Shown here piece after piece: positions 36,689 to 47,196 of a stretch of 64,000 nt of DNA. Origin of the DNA: Chromobacterium subtsugae. Lineage in GTDB: Bacteria > Pseudomonadota > Gammaproteobacteria > Burkholderiales > Chromobacteriaceae. The stretch covers positions 246,220 to 310,219 of the forward strand of contig NZ_JYKA01000006.1 of assembly GCF_001676875.1 (NCBI RefSeq), in the 5' to 3' direction. The stretch's first letter is position 1. The number at the start of each line of letters is the position of its first letter. A model generated the notes under the pieces. It was not told the DNA's origin and searched no databases. It was given only the letters and a program-made list of their open reading frames with translations. Made by a program: the position numbers and the translations under genes.

Positions 36689-36715
36689 TAAAAAAACCCG
36701 GCATGGCCGGGTTCG
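36689..36715 (-). terminator. Terminator of rdgC
   Basis: AACCCGGC, loop AT, GGCCGGGTT, with an A run on the left giving a T run on the minus strand, just past the rdgC stop. Confidence 0.8.
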
Positions 36716-36733
36716 GAGAGGATGGCGGCGGGC

Positions 36734-37711
36734 TCAGTCCCAGGGGACGTCGACGCTGCCGGAGGCGGGCGCGGCTTCGGCCTGCGGCTGGTCCAGCGCC
36801 GGCAGCGCCTGGCTGTCCTCCAGGCCGCCCAGCGCCTCCACCAGCGCGCTGACCAGTTCGCCCAGCTCTTCGCTCATCAAGAGGAAGGTGGCGGCGAACA
36901 GGCTTTCGCGGTCGTCGCCAGCCTGGCTGGCTTCCTCCTGCAGCACGTCCAAGAACTGGATGCGCTTCAGTTGCAGCGTGTCGGTCAGCTGGAAGCGGAT
37001 CTTTTCATTCCAGATCAGGCCCAGCTTGGTGGCCTGCTTGCCGGTGGCGATGTGCTGGCGGATTTCGTCGCTGGTGAGGTCGATGCGGCTGCAGCGCACC
37101 ACCGCGCCGTTTTCGCTGCTGTCCTTCAGTTCGCAATCGGCGTCCAGCTCGAAGCCGCCCGGCGCTTCGCCGGCCGCCAGCCAGTCGGTCATCGCCGCGT
37201 GCGGCGCCAGCTTGGTGCGCGGCAGGGCGGCGGGGAAGGGCGGCAGCGCCTCGCGCAGCTTGGAAACCAGCGCCTCGGCCTTGCTGGCGGTGCCGGAGTC
37301 CACCATCAGCCAGCCGCGCTGGATGTCCAGATAGGCGCTGGTGCGGCCGCTGCGCACGAAGGCGCGCGGCAGCAGGTCGTCGGTGACCTGTTCCTTCAGC
37401 GCCAGTTTCTCCTTGCGGCCAACCTTCCGCAGCTCCTTGTCTTCTATCTCCTGCACTTTCATGTCGACGAAGTCGCGGATGACGGAGGCGGGCAGCACCT
37501 TGTCTTCGCGCCGCATCGACACCATCAAGCTGCCGCGCGCGGCATAGACCGGAGCGTCCAGATGGCCGGCCGGCGCCACCCAGCCTTCGCTGAACCAATC
37601 CAGTCCCATGCAGGGCTGGAACGGACGTTTTTCCAATGCCTGCAACAGCTTGTCAGCGTCGACCAGGCTTTCTGCGTTCAAACGATAAAAAGATAGTTGC
37701 CTAAACCACAT
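36734..37711 (-). CDS. rdgC: Recombination-associated protein RdgC
   Basis: A 325-residue DNA-binding protein that forms a ring dimer and limits RecA action; in Neisseria it affects pilin antigenic variation. The N-terminus MWFRQLSFYRL, the LDWFSEGWVAP segment and LGLIWNEKIRFQLTDTLQLKRI match the family. A non-conserved A/P/Q-rich tail ends in DVPWD. It is transcribed away from the tRNA cluster. Confidence 0.93.
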   Translation of the reverse strand: MWFRQLSFYRLNAESLVDADKLLQALEKRPFQPCMGLDWFSEGWVAPAGHLDAPVYAARGSLMVSMRREDKVLPASVIRDFVDMKVQEIEDKELRKVGRKEKLALKEQVTDDLLPRAFVRSGRTSAYLDIQRGWLMVDSGTASKAEALVSKLREALPPFPAALPRTKLAPHAAMTDWLAAGEAPGGFELDADCELKDSSENGAVVRCSRIDLTSDEIRQHIATGKQATKLGLIWNEKIRFQLTDTLQLKRIQFLDVLQEEASQAGDDRESLFAATFLLMSEELGELVSALVEALGGLEDSQALPALDQPQAEAAPASGSVDVPWD

Positions 37712-37807
37712 ATTTGTTCCATAATGCGCGTCCTCTGAAGCCGCTGATTGTACCGCAGCAAGCGATGCAGCAGCAGTTTTTCGGAGGCAAGCAGTTTAGC
37801 CGGTCGT

Positions 37808-37884
37808 CGGAGTGTAGCTTAGCCTGGTAGAGCGCTACGTTCGGGACGTAGAGGCCGGAGGTTCGAATCCTCTCACTCCGACCA
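37808..37884 (+). tRNA. tRNA-Pro (CGG), copy 1
   Basis: A 77-base cloverleaf: acceptor CGGAGTG/CACTCCG, D-arm AGCTTAGCCTGGTAGAGC, anticodon stem CTACG/CGTAG with loop TTCGGGA (anticodon CGG), T-arm GGTTCGAATCC, encoded CCA. Identical to copy 2. Confidence 0.96.
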
Positions 37885-37899
37885 GTTAAACAAAATAGC

Positions 37900-37928
37900 T
37901 TGTGCAAAAGTTAAATCTGCTGTAAATT
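37900..37928 (+). promoter_or_regulatory. Promoter for tRNA-Pro copy 2
   Basis: TTGTGC, 17 bases, TAAATT, followed by ACCTTCTCTCG, a stretch shared with the leader of tRNA-Gln. Confidence 0.55.
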
Positions 37929-37963
37929 ACCTTCTCTCGACGCAAGTCGGAAATGAAGTGAAT

Positions 37964-38040
37964 CGGAGTGTAGCTTAGCCTGGTAGAGCGCTACGTTCGG
38001 GACGTAGAGGCCGGAGGTTCGAATCCTCTCACTCCGACCA
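37964..38040 (+). tRNA. tRNA-Pro (CGG), copy 2
   Basis: Same 77 bases as copy 1, exactly 156 bp downstream, CCA encoded. Followed by an intrinsic terminator before tRNA-Thr. Confidence 0.96.
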
Positions 38041-38046
38041 GGATTC

Positions 38047-38092
38047 AAAAAAAGCCTTGATTTTCCAAAACGAGAATCAGGGCTTTTTTAAC
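38047..38092 (+). terminator. Terminator between tRNA-Pro and tRNA-Thr
   Basis: AAAGCCTTGATTTTC and GAGAATCAGGGCTTT pair with small mismatches around CAAAA, then TTT. Confidence 0.75.
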
Positions 38093-38102
38093 AAGTTGGT
38101 TT

Positions 38103-38178
38103 GCCGGTATAGCTCAGTTGGTAGAGCAGCGCATTCGTAATGCGAAGGTCGGGGGTTCGACTCCTCTTACCGGCACCA
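38103..38178 (+). tRNA. tRNA-Thr (CGT)
   Basis: Seventy-six bases, acceptor GCCGGTA/TACCGGC, anticodon loop TTCGTAA (CGT), T-arm GGTTCGACTCC, CCA encoded. Very like E. coli thrW. Confidence 0.96.
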
Positions 38179-38267
38179 TTCCGACAAACGGAAAAGCCAG
38201 TTCTGTTTTCCGAATTTATCTGCGGCAAGCGATTTTGATTGAAATTCAAAAAGAATCAAAAAAACGC

Positions 38268-38296
38268 TTGCATGAATAAAAGAGCGCAGGTAATAT
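38268..38296 (+). promoter_or_regulatory. Promoter for tRNA-Gln
   Basis: TTGCAT, 17 bases, TAATAT, about 37 bp before the tRNA. The leader TGTCTTCTCTCG is shared with the tRNA-Pro promoter at 37900. Confidence 0.65.
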
Positions 38297-38333
38297 TGTC
38301 TTCTCTCGCGACGGAAACGAAGCGAGATAGTGT

Positions 38334-38409
38334 TGGCGGTTAGCTCAGTTGGTAGAGCATCGGATTTTGATTCCGAGGGTCACAGGTTCGAGCCCTGTAT
38401 CGCCTGCCA
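38334..38409 (+). tRNA. tRNA-Gln (TTG)
   Basis: Seventy-six bases, anticodon stem TCGGA/TCCGA with loop TTTTGAT (anticodon TTG), T-arm AGGTTCGAGCCCT, CCA encoded. The first acceptor pair is T-T, within the weak 1-72 pairing tolerated in tRNA-Gln. Confidence 0.94.
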
Positions 38410-38416
38410 GAAACAT

Positions 38417-38451
38417 GAAAAGCCCCCAGGCGAAAGCTTGGGGGCTTTTCG
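38417..38451 (+). terminator. Terminator of tRNA-Gln
   Basis: AAGCCCCCAGGC, loop GAAA, GCTTGGGGGCTT, then TT. Confidence 0.8.
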
Positions 38452-38512
38452 CATGGCGCGCCGGCGAATGCGCTTGTTTGAATATCCGAATGAAATCGGC
38501 AGCATAAATAAA

Positions 38513-38538
38513 ATAAGGCCCGCTAAGCGGGCCTTTTT
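38513..38538 (-). terminator. Terminator of the SPOR gene
   Basis: AAGGCCCGC, loop TAA, GCGGGCCTT. On the minus strand it is followed by a T-rich stretch just beyond the stop. Confidence 0.75.
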
Positions 38539-38548
38539 GCTGTCCGGC

Positions 38549-39358
38549 TTATTGGCCTTCGGCGGCAAGCAGTGGCGAATAGCCCAGGCTGCGCAGCTTG
38601 CTCATCGCGTCGTCGGCTTCGGCGCGGGTTTTGAAGGGGCCCAGTTGCACGCGGGTGACGGTGTGGGCGGCGATGCCGTGTTTTTGCAGGTCTTTGACCA
38701 GCTTTTGCGCGTTGCCCATGCTGGCGAACAGGCCCAGTTGCACCTGGTAGCCGACCGAGCTGCCGGCGGGCTGCGCCTTGGCGGGGGCTTCGGCGGCGAT
38801 TTTGGCCGGCGGCGCCTCTTGCTGGGCGGCGGGCTGCGGGGCGGCGGGCTGCGGGGCGGCCGCGGCGTTGCGGGTGGGAGGGGCCGGCTGGCGGGCGGTT
38901 GCGGCTGGCGGCGTTTTTTCCGGCGCGGCCGGCTTGTTCTGCGCCGCGGGGTGGGGGGCGCCGGCGTGGCGGCTGGCCTGCTGGTTGGCGACGGCCGGGG
39001 TCTTGCTGAGGTCCGGGCTGGCCGGGCTGGTTTCGGCCGGCGTCGCCGGCGCGCGGTTGGCGGGTTCGGCGGCGGGGGCGCTGCTTTGCTCCGCGGCGGC
39101 GCTGGCGGCTTTGGGCAGCGCGATGGCGCCGGCTGACGGGCTGGATGCCGCCGGTTTGACGATCTTGCCGGAGCTGGGGCTTTGCGCGTCGCTGCTCATG
39201 TCCATCTTGGGTTTGGTCAGCGCGTCCATCAGCGGAATCGCGGCCAGCGCGACGGCAACCAGTCCGCCGGCGATCCATAGCCGTTTTTTCAGCTTGCTGT
39301 TGAGGTCGGATTCATTGTCGCCGTCGGCCGGCGGTTGCTGTTGGTTTTGTTCGCGCAT
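38549..39358 (-). CDS. SPOR-domain inner-membrane protein, FtsN-like
   Basis: A 269-residue bitopic protein: short cytoplasmic N-terminus, one membrane segment (LWIAGGLVAVALAAIPLMD, about 27-45), a long A/P/Q-rich periplasmic spacer, and a C-terminal SPOR domain (about 200-269, VGYQVQLGLFASMGNAQKLV) that binds denuded glycan at division sites. The architecture is that of FtsN or DedD; the essential FtsN motif cannot be verified in the low-complexity spacer. AGG before the ATG at 39358 supports the start over upstream codons. Divergent from ndk. Confidence 0.87.
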   Translation of the reverse strand: MREQNQQQPPADGDNESDLNSKLKKRLWIAGGLVAVALAAIPLMDALTKPKMDMSSDAQSPSSGKIVKPAASSPSAGAIALPKAASAAAEQSSAPAAEPANRAPATPAETSPASPDLSKTPAVANQQASRHAGAPHPAAQNKPAAPEKTPPAATARQPAPPTRNAAAAPQPAAPQPAAQQEAPPAKIAAEAPAKAQPAGSSVGYQVQLGLFASMGNAQKLVKDLQKHGIAAHTVTRVQLGPFKTRAEADDAMSKLRSLGYSPLLAAEGQ

Positions 39359-39490
39359 GGTGCCTGGATGGAATGTGCAGCACGTGTTTGAAAACACTGC
39401 TAAAATAGCGGGTTCGTCAGAATTGGGTAACCCGAGTGGCGTAATAATACTCAAGTTTAGCCACTTGTCTTGTCGTTAGGGAGAATTTAT

Positions 39491-39916
39491 ATGGCAATTG
39501 AACGTACCTTGTCCATCGTTAAGCCGGACGCCGTAGCCAAGAACGTCATCGGCAAAATCTACGACCGCTTCGAGTCCGCCGGCCTGAAGGTCGTGGCCGC
39601 CAAGATGAAGCAGCTGTCGCGCGCCGAAGCCGAGGGCTTCTACGCCGTGCACAAAGAGCGTCCTTTCTTCAAGGACCTGGTTGACTTCATGGTTTCCGGC
39701 CCGGTGATGATCCAGGCGCTGGAGGGCGAAAACGCCGTGCTGAAGAACCGCGAACTGATGGGCGCCACCGACCCGAAGAAGGCTGACGCCGGCACCATCC
39801 GCGCCGATTTCGCCGAATCGATCGACGCCAACGCCGTTCACGGTTCCGACAGCGTGGAAAACGCTGCCATCGAAGTGGCCTACTTCTTCGCCGCTTCCGA
39901 GATCAGCTCGCGCTAA
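39491..39916 (+). CDS. ndk: Nucleoside diphosphate kinase
   Basis: A 141-residue kinase balancing NTP pools by phosphate transfer through H117 (NAVHGSDS). [13 protein letters not shown] and the Kpn-loop region are normal. Codons are biased towards a high-expression pattern. First gene of a run that goes on with rlmN, pilW, rodZ, ispG, hisS, yfgM, bamB and der, an order shared with many beta- and gammaproteobacteria. Confidence 0.97.
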   Translation: MAIERTLSIVKPDAVAKNVIGKIYDRFESAGLKVVAAKMKQLSRAEAEGFYAVHKERPFFKDLVDFMVSGPVMIQALEGENAVLKNRELMGATDPKKADAGTIRADFAESIDANAVHGSDSVENAAIEVAYFFAASEISSR

Positions 39917-39990
39917 TCTCAGATATAGGTAGTTGATCGACCGGAGGCTGCCGTCGTCTGAGGCGGCCTCTTTTCCCTCTTGAGGATTGC

Positions 39991-41081
<1,091 letters not shown>

Positions 41082-41085
<4 letters not shown>

Positions 41086-41828
41086 TGACATGGCGAAAGT
41101 GGTGGGCTGGATGGCTGTTGGCATTTGGCGTTTCCACTTTCGCCATGGCCGCGGGCAACGTCCGCGAGCTGGCGCAGATCCGCAGCCAGCTGGCGGTGGA
41201 GTATGCCCGCATCGGCAATCTGAAATCGGCGCTGGACAACGCCAACCAGGCGGTGAAGGCGGATCCGTCCTTCATCACCGCCTACGTGACCCGCGCCTAC
41301 GTGCTGGGCCTATTGCAGCAGAACGGTCTGGCCGAAGACGACTTCCGGCAGGCGCTGCGGCTGGATCCGGCCAATTCGGAAGCCAACAACAATTACGGCC
41401 TGTTCCTGTGCGAGCACGGCCGGGCACAGGATTCGCTGGCGCTGTTCCAGAAGGCGCTGGCCAATCCGCTGTACGACGCGCCGCAAGCGGCTTACCTCAA
41501 TCTGGGGCGCTGTAGCGCCAAGCTGGGGCAAACCGAGCAGGCCAACGATTACCTGCTGGGCGCGCTGCGGCTGGCGCCGGACTATGCGCCGGCGCTGCGC
41601 GAACTGGCCGAAATGCACCTGGGCCTGGGCAACGCCAAGCTGGCCGCCTTCTATTTCGGACGGCTGCGCAACGGCGGCCAAAACGGTTTGACCGCGGCCG
41701 ACCTGTGGCTGGGAGCCAGAATCGCCCGCAAGACCGGTGACGGCGCTTTGGAAGGCGAATGCGCCAATGCGCTGAAAAACCGGTATCCGGACTCCAGGGA
41801 AACACAACTGCTGTTGAGTGGAAGCTGA
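41082..41828 (+). CDS. pilW: Type IV pilus biogenesis TPR protein PilW/PilF
   Basis: A 248-residue protein with an N-terminal hydrophobic signal ([19 protein letters not shown]) and about six TPR repeats, for example [19 protein letters not shown] and [19 protein letters not shown]. In Pseudomonas (PilF) and Neisseria (PilW) this protein is needed for secretin PilQ assembly. There is no lipobox cysteine at the signal end, unlike PilF, so it may be periplasmic or secreted in another way. Overlaps rlmN by four bases and precedes rodZ, the usual place. Confidence 0.9.
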
Positions 41829-42786
41829 GGATGGAAAAAAAATCGAACATCACGACTCGCCTATGCCCAGCGGTATCGGCGCCCGCTTGAAAGCCGCCCG
41901 CGAAGCGGCCGGCCTTGGCCTGGGGGAAGTGGCTGACAGGCTGAAACTGTCGCTCAGGCAATTGGACGCAATAGAACGCGACGATTTCGACGCGCTGCCG
42001 GGCGCGACCTTCGTCCGCGGCTTTGTCCGCAATTACGCGCGCTTTCTGGAAGTGGATCCCGAGCCGCTGATGCAGGCGCTGGAGCAGCATTTCCCATCCG
42101 CGGTCAATGAAGTGGCCAATCTGGTCAAGGGTACCGCGGCGCGCGAAACCGCTCATGAAGCCGAAGAGCCGGAACCGGCGCCGGCCGGCGGCGGCGCCGG
42201 CAAATGGCTGGCCTTGCTGGTGGTGGCGGCCGCATTGGCCGGCGGCGGCGCCTGGTACGCCAACCGCGACGCCGACTCCGCCGCCAAGCAGGCCGGCAGC
42301 GCCGACAACCAGCTGGCGCCGATGCTGACCCAGCAACATGAGGCCTCGGCCGCGCAGGCCGTTGCGCCCGCAGCGGACAAGGCCGCTTCCGCGCCGGTTG
42401 CCGCGGCTCCGGCGCCCGCTGCGCAGGGCAAGCCGCAGGCGTCGGCTCCGCAGGCCGCCGCCAAGCCAGTGGCGAAGCCCGTGGCCAGCGCCGCGGCCGC
42501 GGTAAAAGTCGCCAAGCCTGCAGCCGCCAGCGCGCCGCAGGCAGAAGGAAGCGACCGCGTCAGCGTCAATGTCAAGGACGCGGCCTGGGTGTCGGTGCAG
42601 GACGCCAATGGCCGCCGCCTGATCTATCAGGTGATGCAGCCGGGCAACGCCACCGAAGTGACCGGCCTCGCGCCGTTCAAGGTGGTGGTGGGCAACGCCA
42701 GCCAGGTGGAACTGAACTACAACGGCAAGCCGGTGGATTTGAGCGGCAAGATCCGCGGCACCACCGCCAAGATTCAACTCAAGTAA
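41818..42786 (+). CDS. rodZ: Cytoskeletal protein RodZ (start uncertain)
   Basis: A 322-residue bitopic shape protein binding MreB. An N-terminal Xre-type helix-turn-helix (GARLKAAREAAGLGLGEVADRL) with LPGATFVRGFVRNYARFL, one membrane segment (WLALLVVAAALAGGGAWYA), an A/P-rich spacer and a C-terminal DUF4115 beta domain (VSVNVKDAAWVSVQDANGRR). The start is problematic: the GTG at 41818 has no ribosome-binding site, the ATG at 41863 has none either, and a well-placed ATG at 41831 reads out of register because of an A8 tract (41835-41842). See the finding. Confidence 0.88.
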   Translation: MEAEDGKKIEHHDSPMPSGIGARLKAAREAAGLGLGEVADRLKLSLRQLDAIERDDFDALPGATFVRGFVRNYARFLEVDPEPLMQALEQHFPSAVNEVANLVKGTAARETAHEAEEPEPAPAGGGAGKWLALLVVAAALAGGGAWYANRDADSAAKQAGSADNQLAPMLTQQHEASAAQAVAPAADKAASAPVAAAPAPAAQGKPQASAPQAAAKPVAKPVASAAAAVKVAKPAAASAPQAEGSDRVSVNVKDAAWVSVQDANGRRLIYQVMQPGNATEVTGLAPFKVVVGNASQVELNYNGKPVDLSGKIRGTTAKIQLK

Positions 42787-42801
42787 TGCGTAGGGTAGCG
42801 A

Positions 42802-44091
42802 ATGGATAGCGTGAACATCGCGCGCCGCCTGACCCGCCAGGTGCGGGTGGGGCATGTTTTGGTGGGCTCGGACGCGCCGGTGGTGGTGCAGTCGATGACC
42901 AATACCGACACCGCCGACGCGGCCGCCACTGTGGAACAGGTGTACCAACTGGCTCAGGCCGGCTCCGAAGTCGTGCGCATCACCGTCAACTCGCTGGAGG
43001 CCGCGGCCCAGGTGGCGGAAATTCGCCGCCGGCTCGACGATATGGGCTGCGACGCGCCGCTGGTCGGCGATTTCCACTTCAACGGCGACCGCCTGCTGAA
43101 GGAATTCCCGGACTGCGCGAAGGCGTTGGCCAAGTACCGGATCAACCCGGGCAATGTCGGCAAGGGCGCCAAGGGCGACGACAAGTTCGCCTTCATGATC
43201 CGCACCGCGATGGAGCATGACAAGGCGGTGCGCATCGGCGTCAACTGGGGCAGCCTGGACCAGGCGCTGCTGGCGCGGATGATGGACGCCAACAGCCGCG
43301 CCGCCCAGCCGCTGCCGCTGCCCAAGCTGATGCAGGAGGCGCTGATCGTGTCGGCGCTGGAGTCGGCCGAGAAAGCGGTGGAGCTCGGCCTGTCGCCGAA
43401 CAACATCATTCTGTCGTGCAAGGTCAGCAATGTGCAGGATCTGATCAGCGTCTACCGCGAGTTGGGCGGCCGCTGCGATTACCCCTTGCACCTGGGGCTA
43501 ACCGAGGCCGGCATGGGCAGCAAGGGCATCGTCGCCTCCAGCGCCGCGCTGGCGGTATTGCTGCAGGAAGGCATCGGCGACACCATCCGCATCTCGCTGA
43601 CGCCGCAACCGGGCGAGGCGCGCACCAAGGAAGTGGTGGTGGCGCAGGAGCTGCTGCAGACCATGGGCCTGCGCAGCTTCACGCCGCTGGTCACCGCCTG
43701 TCCCGGCTGCGGCCGCACCACCAGCACCTTCTTCCAGGAACTGGCCGACCATATCCAGGGCTATCTGCGCGAGCAGATGCCGGTATGGCGCTTGCAGTAC
43801 CCGGGCGTCGAGGACATGAAGGTGGCGGTGATGGGCTGCGTGGTGAACGGTCCGGGCGAATCCAAGCTCGCCGACATCGGCATCAGCTTGCCCGGCACCG
43901 GCGAAGTGCCGGTGGCGCCGGTGTATGTCGATGGCCAGAAGGATGTGACGCTGAAGGGCGACAACATCCCAGCCGAGTTCACAGCCATCGTCGACGACTA
44001 TGTGCGAACCCGTTACGGCGAGGGCGGCGCCAAGCGCCGCGAGGCGCCGGCGCCTCGCACCATTCCCATCCGTCCGGTGGACGCCAGATAA
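42802..44091 (+). CDS. ispG: 4-hydroxy-3-methylbut-2-enyl diphosphate synthase
   Basis: IspG (GcpE) makes HMBPP for isoprenoids. The 429-residue protein has an N-terminal TIM barrel and a C-terminal domain with the cluster cysteines C300, C303 (CPGCGRTTS) and C346 ([10 protein letters not shown]). Its product is the substrate of IspH at 20.4 kb. The family start is [19 protein letters not shown]. Fifteen bases separate it from rodZ. Confidence 0.97.
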   Translation: MDSVNIARRLTRQVRVGHVLVGSDAPVVVQSMTNTDTADAAATVEQVYQLAQAGSEVVRITVNSLEAAAQVAEIRRRLDDMGCDAPLVGDFHFNGDRLLKEFPDCAKALAKYRINPGNVGKGAKGDDKFAFMIRTAMEHDKAVRIGVNWGSLDQALLARMMDANSRAAQPLPLPKLMQEALIVSALESAEKAVELGLSPNNIILSCKVSNVQDLISVYRELGGRCDYPLHLGLTEAGMGSKGIVASSAALAVLLQEGIGDTIRISLTPQPGEARTKEVVVAQELLQTMGLRSFTPLVTACPGCGRTTSTFFQELADHIQGYLREQMPVWRLQYPGVEDMKVAVMGCVVNGPGESKLADIGISLPGTGEVPVAPVYVDGQKDVTLKGDNIPAEFTAIVDDYVRTRYGEGGAKRREAPAPRTIPIRPVDAR

Positions 44092-44121
44092 TTCAGATCA
44101 AGCGGATACAAGAAGACAGCA

Positions 44122-45393
44122 ATGAGTCAGAAATACCAAGCGGTCAAGGGCATGAACGATGTGCTGCCGGCCGAGTCGTACCAGTGGGAATATTTTGAAG
44201 GGGTGCTGCGCAAGCTGCTGGCCGATTACGGCTACCAGAACATCCGCACCCCCATCGTCGAGGGCACGCCGCTGTTCGTGCGCTCCATCGGCGAGGTGAC
44301 CGACATCGTCGAGAAGGAAATGTACACCTTCGTAGACAGCCTGAACGGCGACAGCCTGACGCTGCGCCCGGAAGGCACCGCCGGCACCCTGCGCGCGGTG
44401 GTCGAGCACAATCTGCTCTACAACGCCGCGCCCAAGCTGTGGTACATGGGCCCGATGTACCGCCATGAGCGTCCGCAGAAGGGCCGCTACCGCCAGTTCC
44501 ACCAGGTGGGCGTGGAGGCGCTGGGCCTGGCCGGTCCGGACATCGACGCCGAAATCATCGCGATGACCGCCGATCTGTGGCGCCGCCTGGGCATCAGCCA
44601 GTACGTGCGGCTGGAGATCAACTCGCTGGGCAACGCCGAAGAGCGCGCCGCCCACCGCGAGGCGCTGATCGCGTATCTGGAGGGCCACGTCGACATCCTG
44701 GACGAGGACGGCAAGCGCCGCCTGTACACCAACCCGCTGCGCGTGCTGGACACCAAGAACCCGGCGCTGCAGGAGATGGCCGACAACGCGCCCAAGTTAT
44801 CCGACTACCTGGGCGAGGAGTCGCGCGCCCACTATGCCGGCTGGAAGGCGATGATCGCCGCGCTGGGCATAGAATTCGTCGAAAATCCGCGCTTGGTGCG
44901 CGGTCTCGATTACTATAACCGCTCGGTGTTCGAGTGGGTGACCAGCGAGCTGGGCGCCCAGGGCACCGTCTGCGCCGGCGGCCGCTACGACGGACTGGTG
45001 GAGCAACTGGGCGGCAAGGCCGCGCCCGGCATCGGCTTCGGCATGGGCATGGAGCGCGTGCTCCTGCTGTTGCAGGACAAGAACCTGTTGCCGGCGCAGC
45101 GCAGCGTCGATGTCTATCTGGTCAACCAGGGCGAGGGCGCAGGCCTGTACTCGATGAAACTGGCGCAAACCCTGCGCGCCGCCGGCTACTCGGTGGTGCA
45201 GCATCTGGGCGAAGCCAGCTTCAAGTCGCAAATGAAAAAGGCTGACGGCAGCGGCGCCGAGTTCGCGCTGATCGTCGGTGAAAACGAAATCCAGGCCGGT
45301 CAGGTGGTGATCAAGGCGCTGCGCGCCGACATCGCCCAGCAGACCGTGGCGGCCGATGCGGTTCTGGCCACCCTCGCCACTCTGAAAGCTTGA
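44122..45393 (+). CDS. hisS: Histidyl-tRNA synthetase
   Basis: A 423-residue class II synthetase. Motif 2 ([16 protein letters not shown]), the histidine A motif ([15 protein letters not shown]) and [13 protein letters not shown] are present; the C-terminal anticodon-binding domain starts near 325. The order ispG-hisS-yfgM-bamB is conserved. hisZ at 52.4 kb is a paralogue without synthetase activity. Confidence 0.97.
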   Translation: MSQKYQAVKGMNDVLPAESYQWEYFEGVLRKLLADYGYQNIRTPIVEGTPLFVRSIGEVTDIVEKEMYTFVDSLNGDSLTLRPEGTAGTLRAVVEHNLLYNAAPKLWYMGPMYRHERPQKGRYRQFHQVGVEALGLAGPDIDAEIIAMTADLWRRLGISQYVRLEINSLGNAEERAAHREALIAYLEGHVDILDEDGKRRLYTNPLRVLDTKNPALQEMADNAPKLSDYLGEESRAHYAGWKAMIAALGIEFVENPRLVRGLDYYNRSVFEWVTSELGAQGTVCAGGRYDGLVEQLGGKAAPGIGFGMGMERVLLLLQDKNLLPAQRSVDVYLVNQGEGAGLYSMKLAQTLRAAGYSVVQHLGEASFKSQMKKADGSGAEFALIVGENEIQAGQVVIKALRADIAQQTVAADAVLATLATLKA

Positions 45394-45409
45394 TAGAAAG
45401 GGGAACGCA

Positions 45410-46039
45410 ATGGCGTTCGACTTGCAGGAACAGGAACAGATCGATTCGCTGAAGGCATTCTGGCAGCAATGGGGCAAGCTGATCGGCGGCGCGGTGCTGG
45501 CGGTTTGCCTGGGCACCTTCGGCTTCAAGGGCTACCAGTGGCACCAGAAGGAGCAGTCCGAGAAAGCCGCCGCAGCCTATGAGGCGGTGGACAGCGCGGT
45601 GGCCGCCAAGGACATCGCCAAGCTGAAGTCCGCGGCCCAGCTGCTGCAGGGCGAATACGCCGGCACCATCTACGCCAGCCGCAGCGCGCTGGTGCTGGCC
45701 AAGGCCGCGTTCGACAAGAACGACCCGGCGCTGGCGACCAGCCAGCTGGAATGGGCGGCGAAAAACGGCAAGGATGAGGCGATCCAGGCCATCGCCCGCA
45801 TGCGCCTGGCCTCGCTGCACCTGGATCAGAAGCAGTACGACGCCGCCATCTCCGAGCTGAATCAGGAGCACCCGGCCGCTTTCGACGCGCAGTACCTGGA
45901 GCTGAAGGGCGATGTGTTCGTCGCCAAGGGCGACAACGCCGCCGCCCGCGACGCTTACAAGGCCGCCCTGGCCAAGCTGGTGGAAGAAAGCCCGGTCCGC
46001 CAGCTGGTCCAGACCAAACTCGACGCGCTGGGAGCCTGA
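45410..46039 (+). CDS. YfgM-family TPR membrane protein
   Basis: A 209-residue protein with a short cytoplasmic N-terminus, one membrane segment (GKLIGGAVLAVCLGTFGFKG) and periplasmic TPR-like repeats (ALATSQLEWAAKNGKDE, AIARMRLASLHLDQKQYDAA). E. coli YfgM is an ancillary SecYEG partner working with PpiD. Its place between hisS and bamB supports the call. AGAAAGGGGAACG precedes the ATG. Confidence 0.92.
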   Translation: MAFDLQEQEQIDSLKAFWQQWGKLIGGAVLAVCLGTFGFKGYQWHQKEQSEKAAAAYEAVDSAVAAKDIAKLKSAAQLLQGEYAGTIYASRSALVLAKAAFDKNDPALATSQLEWAAKNGKDEAIQAIARMRLASLHLDQKQYDAAISELNQEHPAAFDAQYLELKGDVFVAKGDNAAARDAYKAALAKLVEESPVRQLVQTKLDALGA

Positions 46040-46043
46040 CCGC

Positions 46044-47183
46044 ATGCGCCGCCAACTGTTGCTTACCACCGTTCTGTCCTCGATGCTGCTGGCCGGCTGC
46101 GCCAGCTGGTTCGAAGGCTCTTCCCAGTTCCAGCCGACGCCGCTGGCCAACATCAAGCCGCTGCAGGCGCTGGATGTGAAATGGTCGCTGCAGCAGGCGG
46201 GCCCGGCGTCCAGCTTCCTGCCGGTCTACGATAGCGGCAATGTGGTGAGCGCCGACGCCGAAGGCCGCATCCGCAGCGTCGACGCGCTCAGCGGCCGGGT
46301 GCAGGCCGATGTGGCGCTCAAGCGCGCGCTCGCCAGCGGCGTCGCCGTCAGCGGCGACGTGGTGCTGGTCGGCAGCGCCGACGCCAAGCTGCTGGCGGTG
46401 GACCGCAAGAGCGGCAAGATCGTCTGGCAGCAGCCGCTGACCAGCCTGATGCTGGAGGCGCCGCAGATCGCCGGCGACATCGTGGTGGTGCGCACCAACG
46501 ACGCCCGCCTGACCGGCTTCAGCCTGGCGGACGGCAAGCAGCAGTGGTCGGTGGGCAATGTGCTGCCGCAACTGACCGTGCGCAACAACGGTTCGATGCG
46601 CGCGGTGGGCAAGGAGGCGGTGATGGTGGGGCAGGCCGGCGGCCGCCTGGACATCGTCAATCCGCAGACCGGCAACACGCTGTGGCAAGGCGCGGTGGCC
46701 ACGCCGCGCGGCGCCACCGAGCTGGAGCGCGTCACCGACGTGACCAGCCGCCCGGCTTACGACGGCGGCCAGGTGTGCGCGGTGGCCTACCAGGGCCGCG
46801 TCGCCTGCTTCGAGGCGCGCAACGGCAGCCTGTTGTGGGGCCGCGAGGTGTCGTCCAGCCGCGGTTTGGCCATGGACGCGCGCAATGTCTACGTGACGGC
46901 CGAGGACGGCTCGATCTGGGCTTACGACCGCCAGAGCGGGCGCAATCTCTGGAAAAACGATGAACTCAAGTACCGCAATGTTTCCGGCCCGGCCATGATC
47001 GGGCGCTTCGTGCTGGTTGTGGATGGCGAAGGCTATGCCCATCTGCTATCCAACGAGAGCGGCAGCATTGTCGGACGCAGCAAGATCGGCACCTCCGGGC
47101 CGGTCAATCAACCGGTATCGCTCGGTTCCTCCGCCCTGATCCAGGGGCAGGACGGCCGCCTGGCGATGCTGAATCTGGGATAA
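46044..47183 (+). CDS. bamB: Outer membrane assembly lipoprotein BamB
   Basis: A 379-residue lipoprotein with signal [20 protein letters not shown] (lipobox LAGC, Cys19) and an eight-bladed PQQ-type propeller: repeats such as [37 protein letters not shown] and [13 protein letters not shown]. BamB scaffolds the BAM complex; bamC is at 6.1 kb. GGGAG precedes the start by about ten bases. Followed by der after 13 bp. Confidence 0.95.
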   Translation: MRRQLLLTTVLSSMLLAGCASWFEGSSQFQPTPLANIKPLQALDVKWSLQQAGPASSFLPVYDSGNVVSADAEGRIRSVDALSGRVQADVALKRALASGVAVSGDVVLVGSADAKLLAVDRKSGKIVWQQPLTSLMLEAPQIAGDIVVVRTNDARLTGFSLADGKQQWSVGNVLPQLTVRNNGSMRAVGKEAVMVGQAGGRLDIVNPQTGNTLWQGAVATPRGATELERVTDVTSRPAYDGGQVCAVAYQGRVACFEARNGSLLWGREVSSSRGLAMDARNVYVTAEDGSIWAYDRQSGRNLWKNDELKYRNVSGPAMIGRFVLVVDGEGYAHLLSNESGSIVGRSKIGTSGPVNQPVSLGSSALIQGQDGRLAMLNLG

Positions 47184-47196
47184 AAAGCAGTATTAC

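Noticed and set aside
38330..39136. 268-codon glycine/arginine-rich frame over tRNA-Gln and the SPOR gene
   Set aside because: Runs through a tRNA and antisense to the alanine/proline-rich SPOR spacer, which produces such frames.
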